Numbered from the stretch's first letter, positions 1 through 12,400 are shown. The stretch is 64,000 nt of DNA from Gentiana macrophylla (GCA_026214975.1 CM047808.1:65808583-65872582); one strand, 5' to 3'. Program-made: numbers and translations. Notes: generated from the sequence alone by a model not told the origin.

Positions 1-578
1 AAAGAAGTACAGATTATATAAAAAAAAATTAAAATTAAAAACAGCCGCATGTTATTACCCTAGCCGCAAGCTAGGGTTTTAAAAAAAAAACTTTTGCAGC
101 GGCAGAAAGCGCCGCTACAGGTGCTGCTGCAGCCTGTTTAAGCAAAAACAGAAGCTGTTGTGACGTTTTTAGCGCTGCTAAAGGTGCTGGACAGCTTTTA
201 AAAAAAAAGTTTTTAGCCGTTTCTCCTCGTTCATACTTTGGGTTTCGCCTTGATCTTCATCTTTTCTTCAAGATCTTCATCTTATCGAGCCCGGAATAAT
301 AAAATTACAATAAAATTACATAATTTTCTAAAATTGACATAAAAAAAATACAATTCTTATGCTCAATTGTTACTAAACAAAAGAGCTACAAAATAGATCT
401 ACGGGTAAACAGTACCAACCCAATCCATCTCTTCAACCACAACATTCACAAGCATACAACATGATAAATTTCGAATTTACAAAAAAAAACGAAATAAAAA
501 CACCTATAACATGCTTTTCCACTCCTAGATCTAAAACTCATATTCTTTGATCTTTAGATCAAAGGCTCTGCTACCACT
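1..578 (-). mobile_element. Copia-type element: leader region, cut by left window edge
   Basis: This is the part of a minus-strand LTR retrotransposon just inside its 5' LTR (579-2410). The rest lies outside the window. Bases 395-440 resemble 29338-29385 in the nested copia element ('gggtaaacagt' followed by an 'aatccatctcttcaacca' block), so the two elements share a leader family. No ORF of note is present. Bases 95-195 hold imperfect GC-rich repeats built on gctgctg/gccgcta. The copia assignment rests on the PBS type and LTR similarity, not on protein evidence. Confidence 0.7.
565..576 (-). other. Primer-binding site (initiator-Met type, variant)
   Basis: On the minus strand this reads TGGTAGCAGAGC, one base from the TGGTATCAGAGC primer-binding site common in plant copia elements. 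It lies 2 bp inside the LTR that starts at 579, which fixes the element as minus-strand. Confidence 0.7.
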
Positions 579-2410
579 TGTTAGATGTAATATCGTTGGA
601 TCAATCATAGATTGACCCGATTACGCAGCGGAATGCATCAGATCTAGATCTAAACGAAACAAAAACATAAATTTAAGATCTAAATCTACAAGGGGTTTAG
701 GAGCCTACCTTTTATGGTGCTTAACTCCAAGATCAAAAGGCTCCTTGAACACGTGATTGAGCAGCCACCGTCTTCCAACGTGTGTCTCCCAGCAACACCA
801 AGTGGATGGTGTTTCCCGCCGCCGGACCTCCTTGATATGCTACCGGAATAATCCCAAGATTATTCCAACTCAAACTCAAAGAAAGATGGCGAAAATTCTA
901 AGCCACTTTCTTGTGTATATGGCGTGATTAGTGATTGTCAAAAGGCTTGGGAGAACTCTCTTTATATAGGAGAGTAAAACTTAAGCCCCAAGGATTAAAT
1001 AATTAAGTGATAATTATTATATTAATCCTTTTTCAAATAAAAGATAAATAAAATAATTATCCCAAAAAAATTAGGATAAATCATATTATTATCTAATATT
1101 CCATGAATTATCATTTAACAAATAAAAGATAAATCACATATTAAATAATTATCCAAGAAAACTAATTTCTTAATAATTAAATAATAAATCACAATATGCA
1201 TGCAAGCACCTTCTCTCTCAAAATAAGGTCACGCACCTTTTCTATATTTGACCAAAAATTAGGTCAACGCACCAATTCGGGCGAGCCCACTTAAAATGTC
1301 TTTTCCGTGTATTTAATTATTTAGTCCAACTAAACAATTAATCCACATATCAAATTAAATAGTCCAATCCAACTATTTAATTATAATTGAGGTGCAACGA
1401 CGAGAAAACCTATATGCTATATTAGGAGCCACGTCGCTGACCATGGACCAATATTCTGTAGCTACAATAAGTCGAATAAAATTATTTGTCAGACAGAATA
1501 ATTATATCCAACCTATTAATTCCGGGATTACACCACCATAAACCCGAAATTGAACTCTATCGAATATAGATAACTTACACTCAATTTATGAGTCGAAATC
1601 GTCCACTGATATAATCATTACATACGGATAAATCCTCCATAGACTGTTCACTTCGATTCAGGATATTTCCGTAAACCCTTCTCGAAACATATTATCCTTA
1701 TTTAACATTAACCCCCTAGTGATCAATTAGTTCATAACCAATATAATATGAACTGGGCCCATCGATCAGTTTCTAGGGTTAACAAATAAGGGAACTGTCT
1801 ATCTACTTACCGAGGGAAGGAATGGAATCCATATCTGTGATAACAAAGACCACTCACTCATTCCAGAATAGAGCCAACGAGAAGTGTTGGACCACATACT
1901 GCGAAGTGATCCTTACTAACACATCAAACTCTACCTAGTCTAAGCGGTTTGTGCGTGATCACCTCGGGATTGAGATTAATCCATATATGATCATCTTGTG
2001 ATTCGATAAGACTTCTCGAATACGAATTATATCGAGAACTCAAATCAAATCGGTCCAAATTTCTATATGATTATCATCATATATAAATGCCCCACTAGTA
2101 CCCTATTACCGATGTCCGGATAAGATTTGTCACACCGTAAAGTGTTAGGCGCATTAATAGCAAATTAATCTAGAGACACATACTCCGATTAATAACGCTA
2201 CGGACTAAGTCAATTTTAAGTATATTTCACAAACTCAATCCTCGTGTGTATAGCCATACAATTTGAGTTGTGATTACATAATCAATATACTTAGGGTTTT
2301 CTGTAGTGTATTAATATTGGCAATAAATGCGAATAAATAAGATGAAATAAATTCTGTCATTTATTTAAATAAAACAATTACAAATTGTCTTTCGGGCATA
2401 AAACCTAACA
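579..2410 (-). repeat. LTR (5') of left-edge copia element
   Basis: The repeat starts TGTTAGATG and ends CCTAACA. It shares long stretches with the LTRs at 22336-24064 and 29513-31247: the 'gggagaactctctttatata' block, the 'ccgggattacaccaccataaacccg' area and the 'ttgtctttcgggca' end. It is a diverged member of the same family. It is inserted in the Sirevirus-like LTR that resumes at 2411. The paired LTR is outside the window, so the TSD cannot be checked; the right flank is GGTTC. Confidence 0.8.
961..970 (-). promoter_or_regulatory. TATA box of copia LTR
   Basis: On the minus strand this reads CCTATATAAA inside the conserved block 'ctctcctatataaagagag'. The same block occurs in all three LTRs of this family, at the expected place for the LTR promoter. 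Confidence 0.6.
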
Positions 2411-3595
2411 GGTTCAGGGTGGTGTAATCCCTTAGTCCACTCTTCTCCTGTGATGATCGGAGGAATTCACTATTGTTTTCACAGATACAATAGTATGATT
2501 GTCCTTGGCTTCCCAAGCTTCACAATCTACAAGACTATCACTCCTTGACTGCAACAGCTTCAGTGATTCAGTCTTCCTTGCTGCTCCTTGAGATCAAAAT
2601 CTTTCAACAGCTATCACAGGTTCAACTCCTTCTCAGATTGCCTCTGATTCAGTTGTTTTACTTTGATGAGAATGTGATTCACAAACTTGATTGATCAAAC
2701 TCAGTGCTGAGTATGACTAGGTAGCTCTGATGTCTGAGTTGATCACTATATGTTTCCTTGTAAGTTCAGAGAGAAGGCTTTTCAAATTGACAGAGTTTTC
2801 ACTTGATTTTTATATTTTTGTTCACCTTTTTTTTTGTCTGTCAATGCCTTCTATTTATAGCCTTGAATAACCTTGATTTTGAAATTCCGTCCGTTGGCTA
2901 TATTAATGAGGAATAATCCTTGATTTTATTCTTGATTCCCCTAATTGCATTTTCCTTGATTTCGATGATCGGATTCTTTCTTCAAGCGTATAGCGAGAAA
3001 AATCCGTCCTTGATTGATCCTCTATTGATTGTGCATTTAATGCATGATCTTACGAATCTTCAACATATACTAAATCTGATCTGGTAAGTGTTACTTCGCC
3101 GTTTTCAGAACGGTCGAGTGATCCTTCTGACTTAGCCGTTTTAGATCTTCCTTCACCGTTTACGTCTTTACTCAAATTAAAAGTGAGTTTGCTTTGCCGA
3201 TTCAACTGCTTTCTTCTTTGTTTCTGTTTTGAGGAGAATCTTTGTACTTCACTGATCTTTGATTGGGGTGAGATCAGTGTACACCATATTTGAATATTAA
3301 TGTACATCGCTTGTAATATAACTTAGACTTGTCCAAGGTCATCACAGACTTCCTTGGTTACAAGTCAGACCTTTAATGTCTGCATTGCTTCTCTGCTGGT
3401 GCTTGGCTGGCTTCACTCTGCCGAATATCTGTTTTTTCTTTGCCGTCCTACCAACTAGTACAATACGTGTCTGACTTAACTTATACAACAGGTCAGACTC
3501 TAAGTAATGACTTATACAGAGAATTCTAACTTATTTCAGGCTTGCTATAACAGCTAGTATGGCCATCATCAAAACATGATAAAATGTTCCTAATA
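2411..3595 (-). repeat. 3' LTR (partial) of the minus-strand Sirevirus-like element
   Basis: On the minus strand this begins TATTAGGAAC (the canonical start would be TGTTGG) directly after the PPT. It matches the plus-strand LTR 35814-37588 in the 'gtttgatgatg' start, the TATA region and the late block 'agattgtgaagct' ... 'attacaccacc'. Its last few hundred bp are absent because the copia LTR ending at 2410 is inserted there. Confidence 0.75.
2851..2860 (-). promoter_or_regulatory. TATA box of Sirevirus-like LTR
   Basis: On the minus strand this reads CTATAAATAG. The other Sirevirus-like LTR has the identical decamer at 36668-36677, in the matching part of the LTR. Confidence 0.6.
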
Positions 3596-3609
3596 ATTTC
3601 CCCACTTTT
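3596..3609 (-). other. Polypurine tract of Sirevirus-like element
   Basis: On the minus strand this reads AAAAGTGGGGAAAT, immediately upstream of the 3' LTR. It is preceded by 'ttttggcatcatc', a context shared with 35788-35813 (ttgacatcaccaaaaaggag) of the second element. Confidence 0.75.
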
Positions 3610-3755
3610 GATGATGCCAAAACCCTCATAAGCCTGAATATAAGTAATCAAAATTTTCATAATAAACAACGAAACACAAATTCAGCAATTTTATTCATCC
3701 ATCATAGGGCAATAAGTTCTAAAACTTTATTCAAATGTTACAAACTACATTTTGC

Positions 3756-5836
3756 TTAATTCAGCCTTGTACCTCTTGAACTTTGTAGTCTGAATCTCTT
3801 CAATGTCTTTCCAATCAATTTCTGGAAACTTCCACTTCCAGTAAGCCAAAGCTTGTATTCAGATACACCCTGAAAAACTCTTTTGGCAAAAAGTCTGTTG
3901 AAATCAGGCATGGTCTCATTTGCCTTAGGTTCTGCAAAATATCTTTCAAGTCTTTCCCTGGCCTCAGCAATATGTGAATCTGCAAACTTGAGGCTTTTGT
4001 AGAGACTCCACTGCTCCTGTTTCTCCACTCTTCCCATAGGATTGAAAAATTTTGCCATATATTTGAATTCTTCTTGTTGTTCAGCTGGCAAGTCTTACGG
4101 TCCTTTGCAGATAGTGGTATGGCTGAGCTTGGTTTGTTGTTGGTTTATTTGAGAAGTGCAAACTCTCTTTTGACTTCATTGTAGAGTTTGGCCATATCAG
4201 TTCTCATCCTTTCATCCTGATAGCTTAGCCAATCACCCAAGCTTCATCTTGTGAGGAGGAGGATAAAGTCCTTCTGTACTCTGAAAAATTCTCTTACATG
4301 GTCCAAACATCCGCATCATATTCCATTGCTTTGCTTTGGTGACCAAGTGTAAGTTCTGTGTTCCCAGTATATCTGGAGCCGCTGCGCCTCTGCTTTGGTG
4401 TTTCCTCCGTCTTGAGTTTGTGTTGACTAGCTGATCCTCTTTGCTGACTAGATCCAGGCCTTTGTTGTCTGCCGGATCTGTCTCTATCATCATCTCTTCT
4501 TTGCATAGGATGAGGAAATCCAATGCAGGGTTCCTTTAGGGCTTTTTCTCTTTCTTCTCTGACCCTTCCTTGCTGTTCTTCTGCTTCATTTCTGATTCTT
4601 ATTTCTCTGTCTCTTGCTCTCACTTTGTTCTTGATGAATTTGGGGTCGATTGTTGATCCTTCAGTTCAGCTTATCCTATTTTCCCCCCTTTTTGGCGAAA
4701 GATCATCCCTTTGCTTTGGAGTAAGATGCTATTTGTGGCCTCTGCCGTGCCGATCAGAGAGTCAAGCTTTGATTCAATAGATGTGAATCTGTGGTGATGA
4801 TCATTCAGTTTCTCATTCATACTGCGAAATTTAGTGCCAAAGGCCTTTGCCATTAATTCATTTTCTTGGGAAATATGTTGTCTGAGCCCTGCAAGATTGT
4901 TGGTGATATTGATATTAAGCTGCTTCATCATATTTCCCTGGTGTTGAACCACAATGTTTTGTGCATCGATGTACTCTGCAATGGCCTGAAACTTGTGTTC
5001 AATGGAGGAGCTTTTGTCATTAAATGCTGAAGTCATGGATCTGAGATACATGGCTTGCTCCTCCAATTCTTCAGCCAGCAGGTCTGCTGCTTTCTTAAAA
5101 GTTTTATTGGTAATGCCAGTGGCCAGCTGAGAGAGTTTGTGCCTTGTGTCGACTAGTTACGGATCTGTTTGTTGTCCCTTGTCTTGATGTTGAGTGACAT
5201 CTGCTCCAGCTTCAAATTGTCAAGAATTTGGGTGGATGTGTATCTTTGGAGTTTCTTGAGTGCGATTCCCCATCCTGTGCCGGGGTTCTTTGTGGATCGT
5301 GTGGCGGCAAAGAACAACCAAAGTGTCCACAATGTGTTTTTGTCACCGGAACATTCACGATCGGTGGTTGAGTGGCTGTCTCTTTGCGGAGTTGAGGACT
5401 TGTTGGTTGCTTGTGGTTTCAAGAAAGTGCGTAGAAGAGTTGTATCATCAATTGCATCCGGCAGTGCGGGAGCATCCTCTTCTCTGTCTTTACCAAAATC
5501 ACCATTATTATCATCATTATCATCATGATCATCATCAAGATCATCATCATCATCATGCACATCATCTTCCCCATTGTCTGAGTCATCACACTGTCTCCCA
5601 GAGGCCTGGGGCAGTTTTGTCTTGGCTGCATCAACCAAGTCCCATAGAGGCGATTCATCAAGTACACCTACCAGAGTTGTGATTCCCAGAAAATTAAATA
5701 GCCATGCTTCTTCAGCAAGCATGTGGACTAAGTCTTGAAGTTGTTGTCTGGAATCCCCCTCCTTCCACTCCAGATAATCTGCAATTCGATCATCTATATC
5801 GTTTGTAGACAATTATGCAGCTTCTTCTGGAGATGC
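3756..5836 (-). pseudogene. Extra 3' ORF of Sirevirus-like element, C-terminal part
   Basis: This is the distal part of the third ORF, broken into open segments at 5812-5153, 5066-4671, 4623-4294 and 4091-3756. After the element junction it reads through an E/A-rich stretch and one stop into a segment starting near 5812. It contains a run of about 40 residues dominated by Asp/Asn/Glu (from about 5600 to 5480), then a helical region rich in Gln, Lys and Glu (5066-4671) that looks like a coiled coil, then an R/E/Q-rich low-complexity part. I see no transmembrane segment or signal peptide, so 'env-like' describes only its position. The plus-strand ORF 32211-35400 has the same overall plan. Function unknown; confidence is high that it is retroelement-derived. 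Confidence 0.65.
5502..5567. repeat. ATC/TCA trinucleotide repeat
   Basis: An imperfect (atc)n run that, on the minus strand, encodes the Asp-rich tract of the 3' ORF. Opposite-frame His-rich and Met-rich ORFs here are shadows of it. Confidence 0.85.
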
Positions 5837-6657
5837 CTCATTGATCGGGGTCAATCAGGTAATAAAATACTTGACCACCATAAACCAATACTAGCAAGAG
5901 GACTAGGCCCATCGTAGTATAGCTATAGTGAATCAAGGTCGATCCCACAGGGAACCAATTGTGGATCATCTTATATACAAACAATTAATTAAACATGTCA
6001 AGGACATAGAGGCGGTCTACGACCAACATAAGACAAGAAAGGTAAAGACACGACTCGACACAACGTAATTAACCTCCCCAATTATAGTCTTTATCGTTTG
6101 GACCTAGATAATTTATATAATAAACTAAACTTATTAACTGTCAATCCGTTTGTATCTATCTTAGATTTGCTACGGGAGTCATCCTCTAAAACTTGACGTA
6201 GCACCGGTAGGTCACTAGATCACTATGATATTGTTACGTGACTTCGCCTTTTAAGTGCCTCCATCTCATATAACTCACACGCTTACGACTCTAAGGATGC
6301 CGATATTAACCGTACACCTCGTCCAGGCAACATTCCTTTGGTTAGGCGTACTTCCTAAACGATTACTCAAGCTCTCGTCCAACTAGCAATTACCAAGTTA
6401 TAGTCTCATGCTAATCTACGACGTACGTATAAGCAGGTGCATGCAATTCCCGAATATAAACCTACCTAGATAACGTTGAACGTCCGTGAAGATCAATTCA
6501 TAAGCCTACCTAAGAGTTTTATATTGGTATTTCCTTTTTACACATTTTAATTAAACTAAGCGAGTAACGTAGCCATAGCCATACCTACTGAGATAATAAA
6601 TTCTATTAAGTTAACCTAACCATAAAGACGTGGCTATTTAACCGATGAAAACAGGGC

Positions 6658-6691
6658 TCGGTCGACCGAATAGCTGGACTCGGTCGACCGA
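6658..6691. repeat. First palindrome doublet in Athila-like LTR
   Basis: Two copies of the perfect 12-bp palindrome TCGGTCGACCGA at 6658-6669 and 6680-6691 (22-bp period). Conserved at 12367-12378 and 12389-12400 in the other LTR. Confidence 0.85.
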
Positions 6692-7149
6692 ATGGTCCTT
6701 TTCCCCCAGATTACATCCCTGAACGTATCTCTCAGCGTTTCTCATACAATACGGATTAAATTGCAATTCGTCAAGCAATTATATAAACTAACATAGATAC
6801 ACGTTAATTAAGCAATACCGATTCATACATAGACACTAAGTAAAGGACGTAGGGTATGTGATCCTCATAGACAAGGTATCGCCACCTCCCTAACGCCATA
6901 GCCTAGATCTACATCAGCTAGCTATGAATAATCAACTCAAACGATAAATCATAATTGGGGGGGATTAATTACGGAAAATAAAATAAACAGAAAATAAGAG
7001 CTTACATATTTGCAGCCCTTAAATTTCTGGAAACCCTCAAATTATTCTACATTGTATCAAAGTTATATTATGAATTGTAAGATTGAAGAAAAAATGAAGG
7101 GATATGTTGGTGTGTTTTGGTGTGTTTTTACAAATTTCGTAGCTGCTGC

Positions 7150-7160
7150 TTATATAGAGG
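7150..7160 (-). promoter_or_regulatory. TATA-like box of Athila-like LTR
   Basis: On the minus strand this reads CCTCTATATAA. The same site occurs in the right LTR at 12862-12872. It is the best TATA candidate in the LTR, but no transcription start evidence is available. Confidence 0.4.
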
Positions 7161-7229
7161 TTTTTGCCGACCTAGAAGGTATACACGCGATTTCTGCCGG
7201 ATAAACATCAAGTGACCGAGCCGACTCTC

Positions 7230-7263
7230 TCGGTCGACCGAATGGATAGGCTCGGTCGACCAA
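7230..7263. repeat. Second palindrome doublet in Athila-like LTR
   Basis: A perfect TCGGTCGACCGA at 7230-7241 and a one-base variant (TCGGTCGACCAA) at 7252-7263, again 22 bp apart. Confidence 0.8.
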
Positions 7264-7621
7264 GCCCTTTTTTACACGTGTTAAACGCGTCTCTTTGTCT
7301 GACTTGTTCCCCACTGCATTCTTTTGAACTGATCTGATTTATCCTTTGATTAATGCTCCGATTTTCCTTTTCATTATCTTGAGATTTATCGATTGCGCTA
7401 TATTTATCTTCCCGATTTATCACGATCTACAAAATCAGCATTTATCGCACAATAAATCGGTCTTTTAATAACAAAAACAGCTAAATACCAAATATCATAT
7501 TAATAATCACTTAACATTAAATAATAAATATAAACGAGTGATTCAATATGAAATATACATTATTAATCTCGATTTAAGGTCAATGTTGATGACTTTTACG
7601 GGTATAATTTGACCGTCATCA

Positions 7622-7636
7622 ACTACCCCCCACTTA
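7622..7636 (-). other. Polypurine tract of Athila-like element
   Basis: On the minus strand this reads TAAGTGGGGGGTAGT, directly abutting the left LTR. This sets the element's orientation. Confidence 0.8.
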
Positions 7637-10354
7637 GACTTTGATCGTCCCGAACAAAGCATCAATAAGTCATTCCCCAAGACAACATTTTCTATGGTCA
7701 AATCATACTTACACTAGAAACTCAAGTCAACTCATACTAGTCATGCTCATAAGATATCCATTATTCACTACTTACTATGAATCGAAGTGATGTGTGCATG
7801 TGCATTTAGTTTTATATATTCATGGCAAGATTAGAGTTTATGCTAACCATAATCTCAACCTACCAACCTCGGCATTCATACTTCTTATGCCTCGCAATGG
7901 TTAGAGCACTAGAGCAATAAGCAAGAGCGTATCTATAGGGATTTTGGACTTGGAGACCGAGTACTACTCAAAGCCTCTTAAAAGTTGAATTTCTTCAATT
8001 CTTCATATTTTTCAAATACTATCAATCTCAAGGAAGAAATTTTTTTTTTAGGAGTATCCCCCTATCTTAGATCATGTATAGCATCGAATATTACCACAAG
8101 CGCGGGGCAACTTTGGTAATGTCACTACAAGCCCAGTGTCTAACATTTTGCTAAAACACAGGTACGTCTCAAGCTTATTACTCTGCTTTAATGGCTAAAA
8201 GATAAGAATGCATCAGCAGATAGATATCGATACTAAGTTCACATAACCAATCATCTATGCAATGTACACATAATTTCTTCAGTTATTATGATTTGCGCGG
8301 TATACTCGATTCACAGATTGAGTAATTGAATAATAAATAACTACTTGCAAGAACGGGCATGAATATCCTTAAATTTACTTAACATAAGTATAAAATGATC
8401 ACGTACTCATGAAACTTGGTTTATTTCCTATGAATTCTTAGCTAGGAACTCACAATTCTAAGTGTACGAGATACATAATATGGTATTTATTCAAATTTTC
8501 AATTTTCCTACCGTTTCATTCAAATTTCAATCATAACATAACATAGCTAAGTCTCCTACCCCCCACTTAAACATGGCATTGTCCTCAATGACAAAAATAA
8601 ATGAGAATTTAAGAAAAAGACTTAGCTCTGGAAACGGCTCTCAAGTAAAGGAACAATATCGGAGTAAATGTCAGCAGTTGTGGAGAAGCAAGTGAAAATC
8701 CGTATAAGCCAGACAAACTCCACGAAACCGTTAATAACACCATGTCTATGGAAGTTATAGAATAATGTGGCAGTAATTAGGTATGAATACCGAAAAACAT
8801 TTTAAGCCACTTTATTTTATACAACCAAAGACAAGAAAAATACTAAATAGAAAGAAAAATAAACAAGCAACTAAAGATGGTAGTCTTCATCTACAACCTC
8901 CACCGCCTAAATATTCTTAAAACCGGGTGGAGAAGACAAAGATCAAAAAGCATTACCCGACGTGGGAAAACACGAGGGTTACTCGATCGAAAAGGTATTC
9001 AATCCAGGAAAAGAGAAACTTGGTAATGTATAACAGATTGAATGCGACCTATTGGCTAAAGATAAAATCAAATACTTAACGCAGAAACTTCTCGCTGGCA
9101 TTGGATATCAACAACTGAGGGAGATGTAGCTACTCCTCGAAATTACTAATAACCCAATGTATCACGTAAAAGTCATAACCGTCATCAACAAGGTCGGATC
9201 GGTGTGATAGTTTAGAACAAAACTTATCATCTAGAAATGCCGGAATAGACGGAAAAAATGTGAAATTTAAAACTTCCGGTAGAAAGATAAGTTGTACTTT
9301 GATCGAACCAAAAACGTTTATAATCTAGCTAGGGTCAGAGCTACACTTACCCCAACTAGGATCATGAAAATCAAAATGATAAAAGATAATCATTAAAGCT
9401 TAGCAATATTTCAAATTCCCTCACACATAGGTATTGAGTAAACAAAATGGAGGTTGATACTATGCTGGGTTTAGAAAAAGATACACATAAGGATGGGAAG
9501 AAAAGATAAAGGGTGGGTAAGAAATTGTGTTATTGGGATTGAGAATTGTTTTAAGGAATGGGATTGGGTGGGAGAGTGAAACGGATGGAAAGATAGAGAG
9601 GTGATGAAAGAATGGTTAGAAATGTGAACTGTTGGGGCAGATTGGTGAGAGGATCGAAAAGTTTGAAGGTGAAAAAGTGTAAAGGGAAAGATAAGGATAA
9701 TTGCAGAATGAATTGCACATCACTTTGGATTTTCACTTGGATCACCTTTCTAAAAGGTTTTAGAATTTGACCATGATTGTTCTTGTTCACACCAATCATT
9801 CTCTGTTACATTTTCAGTAATCCTCAAGCTCTCTTAATGCTTCCATCTTAAGATTGATTGCTAAATTTCCTTTTCTTTAGCACTTTCTCGACTCTCCTAC
9901 GGAACTCTATTTCACGTGGCCTATATTGAGTAAAAAAAGTTTTGCACATCCTTAGCCCAATGGCCATCGAAACACGGCAAAATAAAAAACCTCAACATAT
10001 GTCACGTTACTCTTATTTGACTCAAAGAAAACAAAACCTAAAATCCTAAAAAGAAATCCTAAGGGTTTTAAAGAAGTAGTTACGAGTTTAAAGTCCTCAC
10101 TTTCGACTTTCCAAAGATTATCCTTGTCGATCATTATTCTTGGATCACGAGATATTGACCCTCTGAGCACTATAAGAGGTGGGCCCATCATTGCTATGAT
10201 TAATACCCTTCCTTTGGTTGTGAGACCTAGAAAACGCGACATTTATCCATACCATTTATCCAAAGCTCTTACCTCGGCTCGTTTTTTTAGAATTAGTGAA
10301 TTCTAAGAAACTCGGTTAAAATTACGGTTACTAATTACGGTTTTGGTCTTGACA
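7637..10354 (-). mobile_element. Non-coding interior of Athila-like element
   Basis: 2.7 kb without a credible coding region; the longest ORFs are under 100 codons and look random. A second C-rich tract with 'acccccca' near 8560 and the adjoining 'ttgtcctcaatgacaaa' (about 8579-8596) look like remains of an Athila 3' untranslated or post-pol region. The minus-strand ORF 10242-9952 (96 codons) has no motif I recognise. Confidence 0.6.
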
Positions 10355-10676
10355 ATAAGAAACAATGAATCAAAGTACTCCGAATAAGGTCGGTTATGTA
10401 GGCAAGCCTACGCCGTCTTATTTGTTGGAACATATGTGACAGTTCAGGCCAATTCTTCAAGCTAAGCCCCGTTTAGCCCGAAGGCTTATCGGCTATGCTA
10501 AGTCTTGTCGAACTGCTGTAACGTACATCACACGTGGAGGGGAGTAGATTGAGCCGAAGCTCGGTTGAACTTGCCCAGCCATGGTTAGACCATTTCCGAA
10601 CCCATGTACTACGATTCTCCGATTTCTAATTTGTCACCCAAAGCGTAATCTCGTTTCTGTTTAAGGTGGGTTCACC
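10355..10676 (-). other. Structured leader module, copy 1 (hairpin-rich)
   Basis: This stretch is collinear with 27962-28322 inside the nested copia element, although the two host elements are of different superfamilies. Shared landmarks in order are aacaatgaatca, gtcggttatgt, gttggaacatatgtg, cacgtggagg, ggttagaccat and ttcaccgaga. It contains inverted repeats GTAGGC-AA-GCCTAC (10398-10411), AGCC-cgaa-GGCT (10475-10486), ATGGT-tag-ACCAT (10581-10593) and GGTG-ggtt-CACC (10665-10676). Each has a counterpart in the other copy, two of them with both sides of a base pair changed together. It lies 0.9-1.2 kb downstream of the 5' LTR. A structured leader RNA is my inference. An independent inserted element carried by both is the main alternative. 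Confidence 0.55.
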
Positions 10677-11526
10677 GAGAAGCCATCACCATAAAACTCA
10701 ACGAAAGCAGAAGATGGTGTTCTCTCAAAACTCAACGTCTTCTTAAGATTGTGAATGCTTAAACTACACAATTTTTTGCTCCCCTGGCCAGTAGAAGCAA
10801 TCTCATGCATAGGACAAAGAGGTTTTAACAGAACTACGAGGAACTCTTTATTCACTGCTTCCTTTCAACGACTACATGTTTTCTTACACCCTCTAGATGA
10901 GACAGATATGGGGCAAAACCATCGACACTAACAAAATTATTCTTACAAACCAACTCCGGGCTAAGATTAATACTAAGGTTCATGTATAGGCTAACTTATG
11001 CTCAAAAAACCAAAAGGTAGTAAAACATAAGCAAAAAAAAGGGTAGTACCTTGCCTTCAACATTGTACCATGAAGAATTTAAGCCTTAAATTTTTTTTTG
11101 GAGCCATCTTTGTGCTTTAAAGGTATTGCTTCCATCGCTTTTCCCATCGAATATTTGTTGCTCCACATGTTGCTGGGTTCTTTCCCCAGCGCCCACGAAA
11201 AATTATTGACTTGGATTATTGCTTCCCTGGTTTCTGCAAACAGAAGAAAAACAAAACAGACCGTAGACTGATTTTAACATGGTTTCCCATGCCGCTATCA
11301 GAACTATTGATTAAACATACGGGGATAAACAGACACGCGAAGTCCCAGAAAATAGAACCAGACTGGGCTCATTGGCGGCGAGCGATCTCACCGGAGCGAA
11401 ACCATTGTTCCAGATTCGGAATTTTTACCTGAGCGCGATACAACCGAGGACTAAAAACAGACTTCTAAAAGCGAAAAAACTTGACATGATTAACAAAATT
11501 ATTTATATATAAAATTGACCATTGGT
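10677..11526 (-). mobile_element. Leader of Athila-like element, no gene seen
   Basis: A region between the PBS and the hairpin module. It holds only short ORFs with no recognisable domain, including a minus-strand 64-codon frame at 10855-10661 that runs into the hairpin module. Confidence 0.5.
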
Positions 11527-11544
11527 TCCCCGGCAACGGCGCCA
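11527..11544 (-). other. Primer-binding site, tRNA-Asp type
   Basis: The plus strand reads TCCCCGGCAACGGCGCCA, the 3' end known for plant tRNA-Asp including CCA. The minus-strand element therefore carries its complement, starting TGGCGCCGTTGCCGGGGA, 6 bp from the LTR. This PBS is typical of Athila-type elements. Confidence 0.9.
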
Positions 11545-12366
11545 AAAACTTGATCGGGGTCAATCAGGTAATAAAATACTTGACCACAATAAACCAATAC
11601 TAGCAAGAGGACTAGGCCCACCGTAGTATAGCTATAGTGAATCAAGGTCGATCCCACAGGGAACCAATTGTGGATCATCTTATATACAAACAATTAATTA
11701 AACATGTCAAGGACATAGAGGCGGTCTACGACCAACATAAGACAAGAAAGGTAAAGACACGACTCGACACAACGTAATTAACCTCACCAATTATAGTCTT
11801 TATCGTTTGGACCTAGATAATTTATATAATAAACTGAACTTATTAACTGTCAATCCGTTTGTATCTATCTTTAGATTGGCTACGGAGTCATCCTCTAAAA
11901 CTTGACGTAGCACCGGTAGGTCACTAGATCAACGTGATATTGTTACGTGACTTCGCGCTTTAAGTGCCTCCATCTCATATAACTCACACGCTTACGACTC
12001 TAAGGATGCCGATATTAACCGTACACCTCGTCCAGGCAACATTCCTATGGTTAGGCGTACTTCCTAAACGATTACTCAAGCTCTCGTCCAACTAGCAATT
12101 ACCAAGTTATAGTCTCATGCTAATCTACGACGTACGTATAAGCAGGTGCATGCAATTCCCGAATATGAACCTACCTAGATAACGTTGAATGTCCGTGAAG
12201 ATCAATTCATAAGCCTACCTAAGAGTTCTATATTGGTATTTCCTTTTTACACATTTTAATTAAACTAAGCAAGTAACGTAGCCATAGCCATACCTACTGA
12301 GATAATAAATTCTATTAAGTTAACCTAACCATAAAGACGTGGCTATTTAACGGATGAAAACAGGGC

Positions 12367-12400
12367 TCGGTCGACCGAATAGCTGGACTCGGTCGACCGA
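12367..12400. repeat. Palindrome doublet 1, right LTR
   Basis: TCGGTCGACCGA at 12367-12378 and 12389-12400; counterpart of 6658-6691. Confidence 0.85.

Larger units (their letters stand above)
5842..7621 (-). repeat. Left (3') LTR of Athila-like element
   Basis: Starts TGATCGGGGTCAATCAGG and ends GACCGTCATCA, with short inverted ends TGAT/ATCA. It pairs with 11551-13344 at very high identity. The few differences are single bases and short indels, for example near 6171-6181 and 7139-7180. Confidence 0.9.

Noticed and set aside
5260..5682. Plus-strand ORF with a His-rich run and minus-strand ORF with a Met-rich run
   Set aside because: Other-frame shadows of the ATC repeat and the real minus-strand Asp-rich frame.
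10661..10855. Minus-strand 64-codon ORF
   Set aside because: It overlaps the hairpin module, has no recognisable domain and no equivalent in the second module copy.
11524..11544. A tRNA-Asp gene
   Set aside because: Only the 3' end of the tRNA sequence is present, next to an LTR; it is the primer-binding site.
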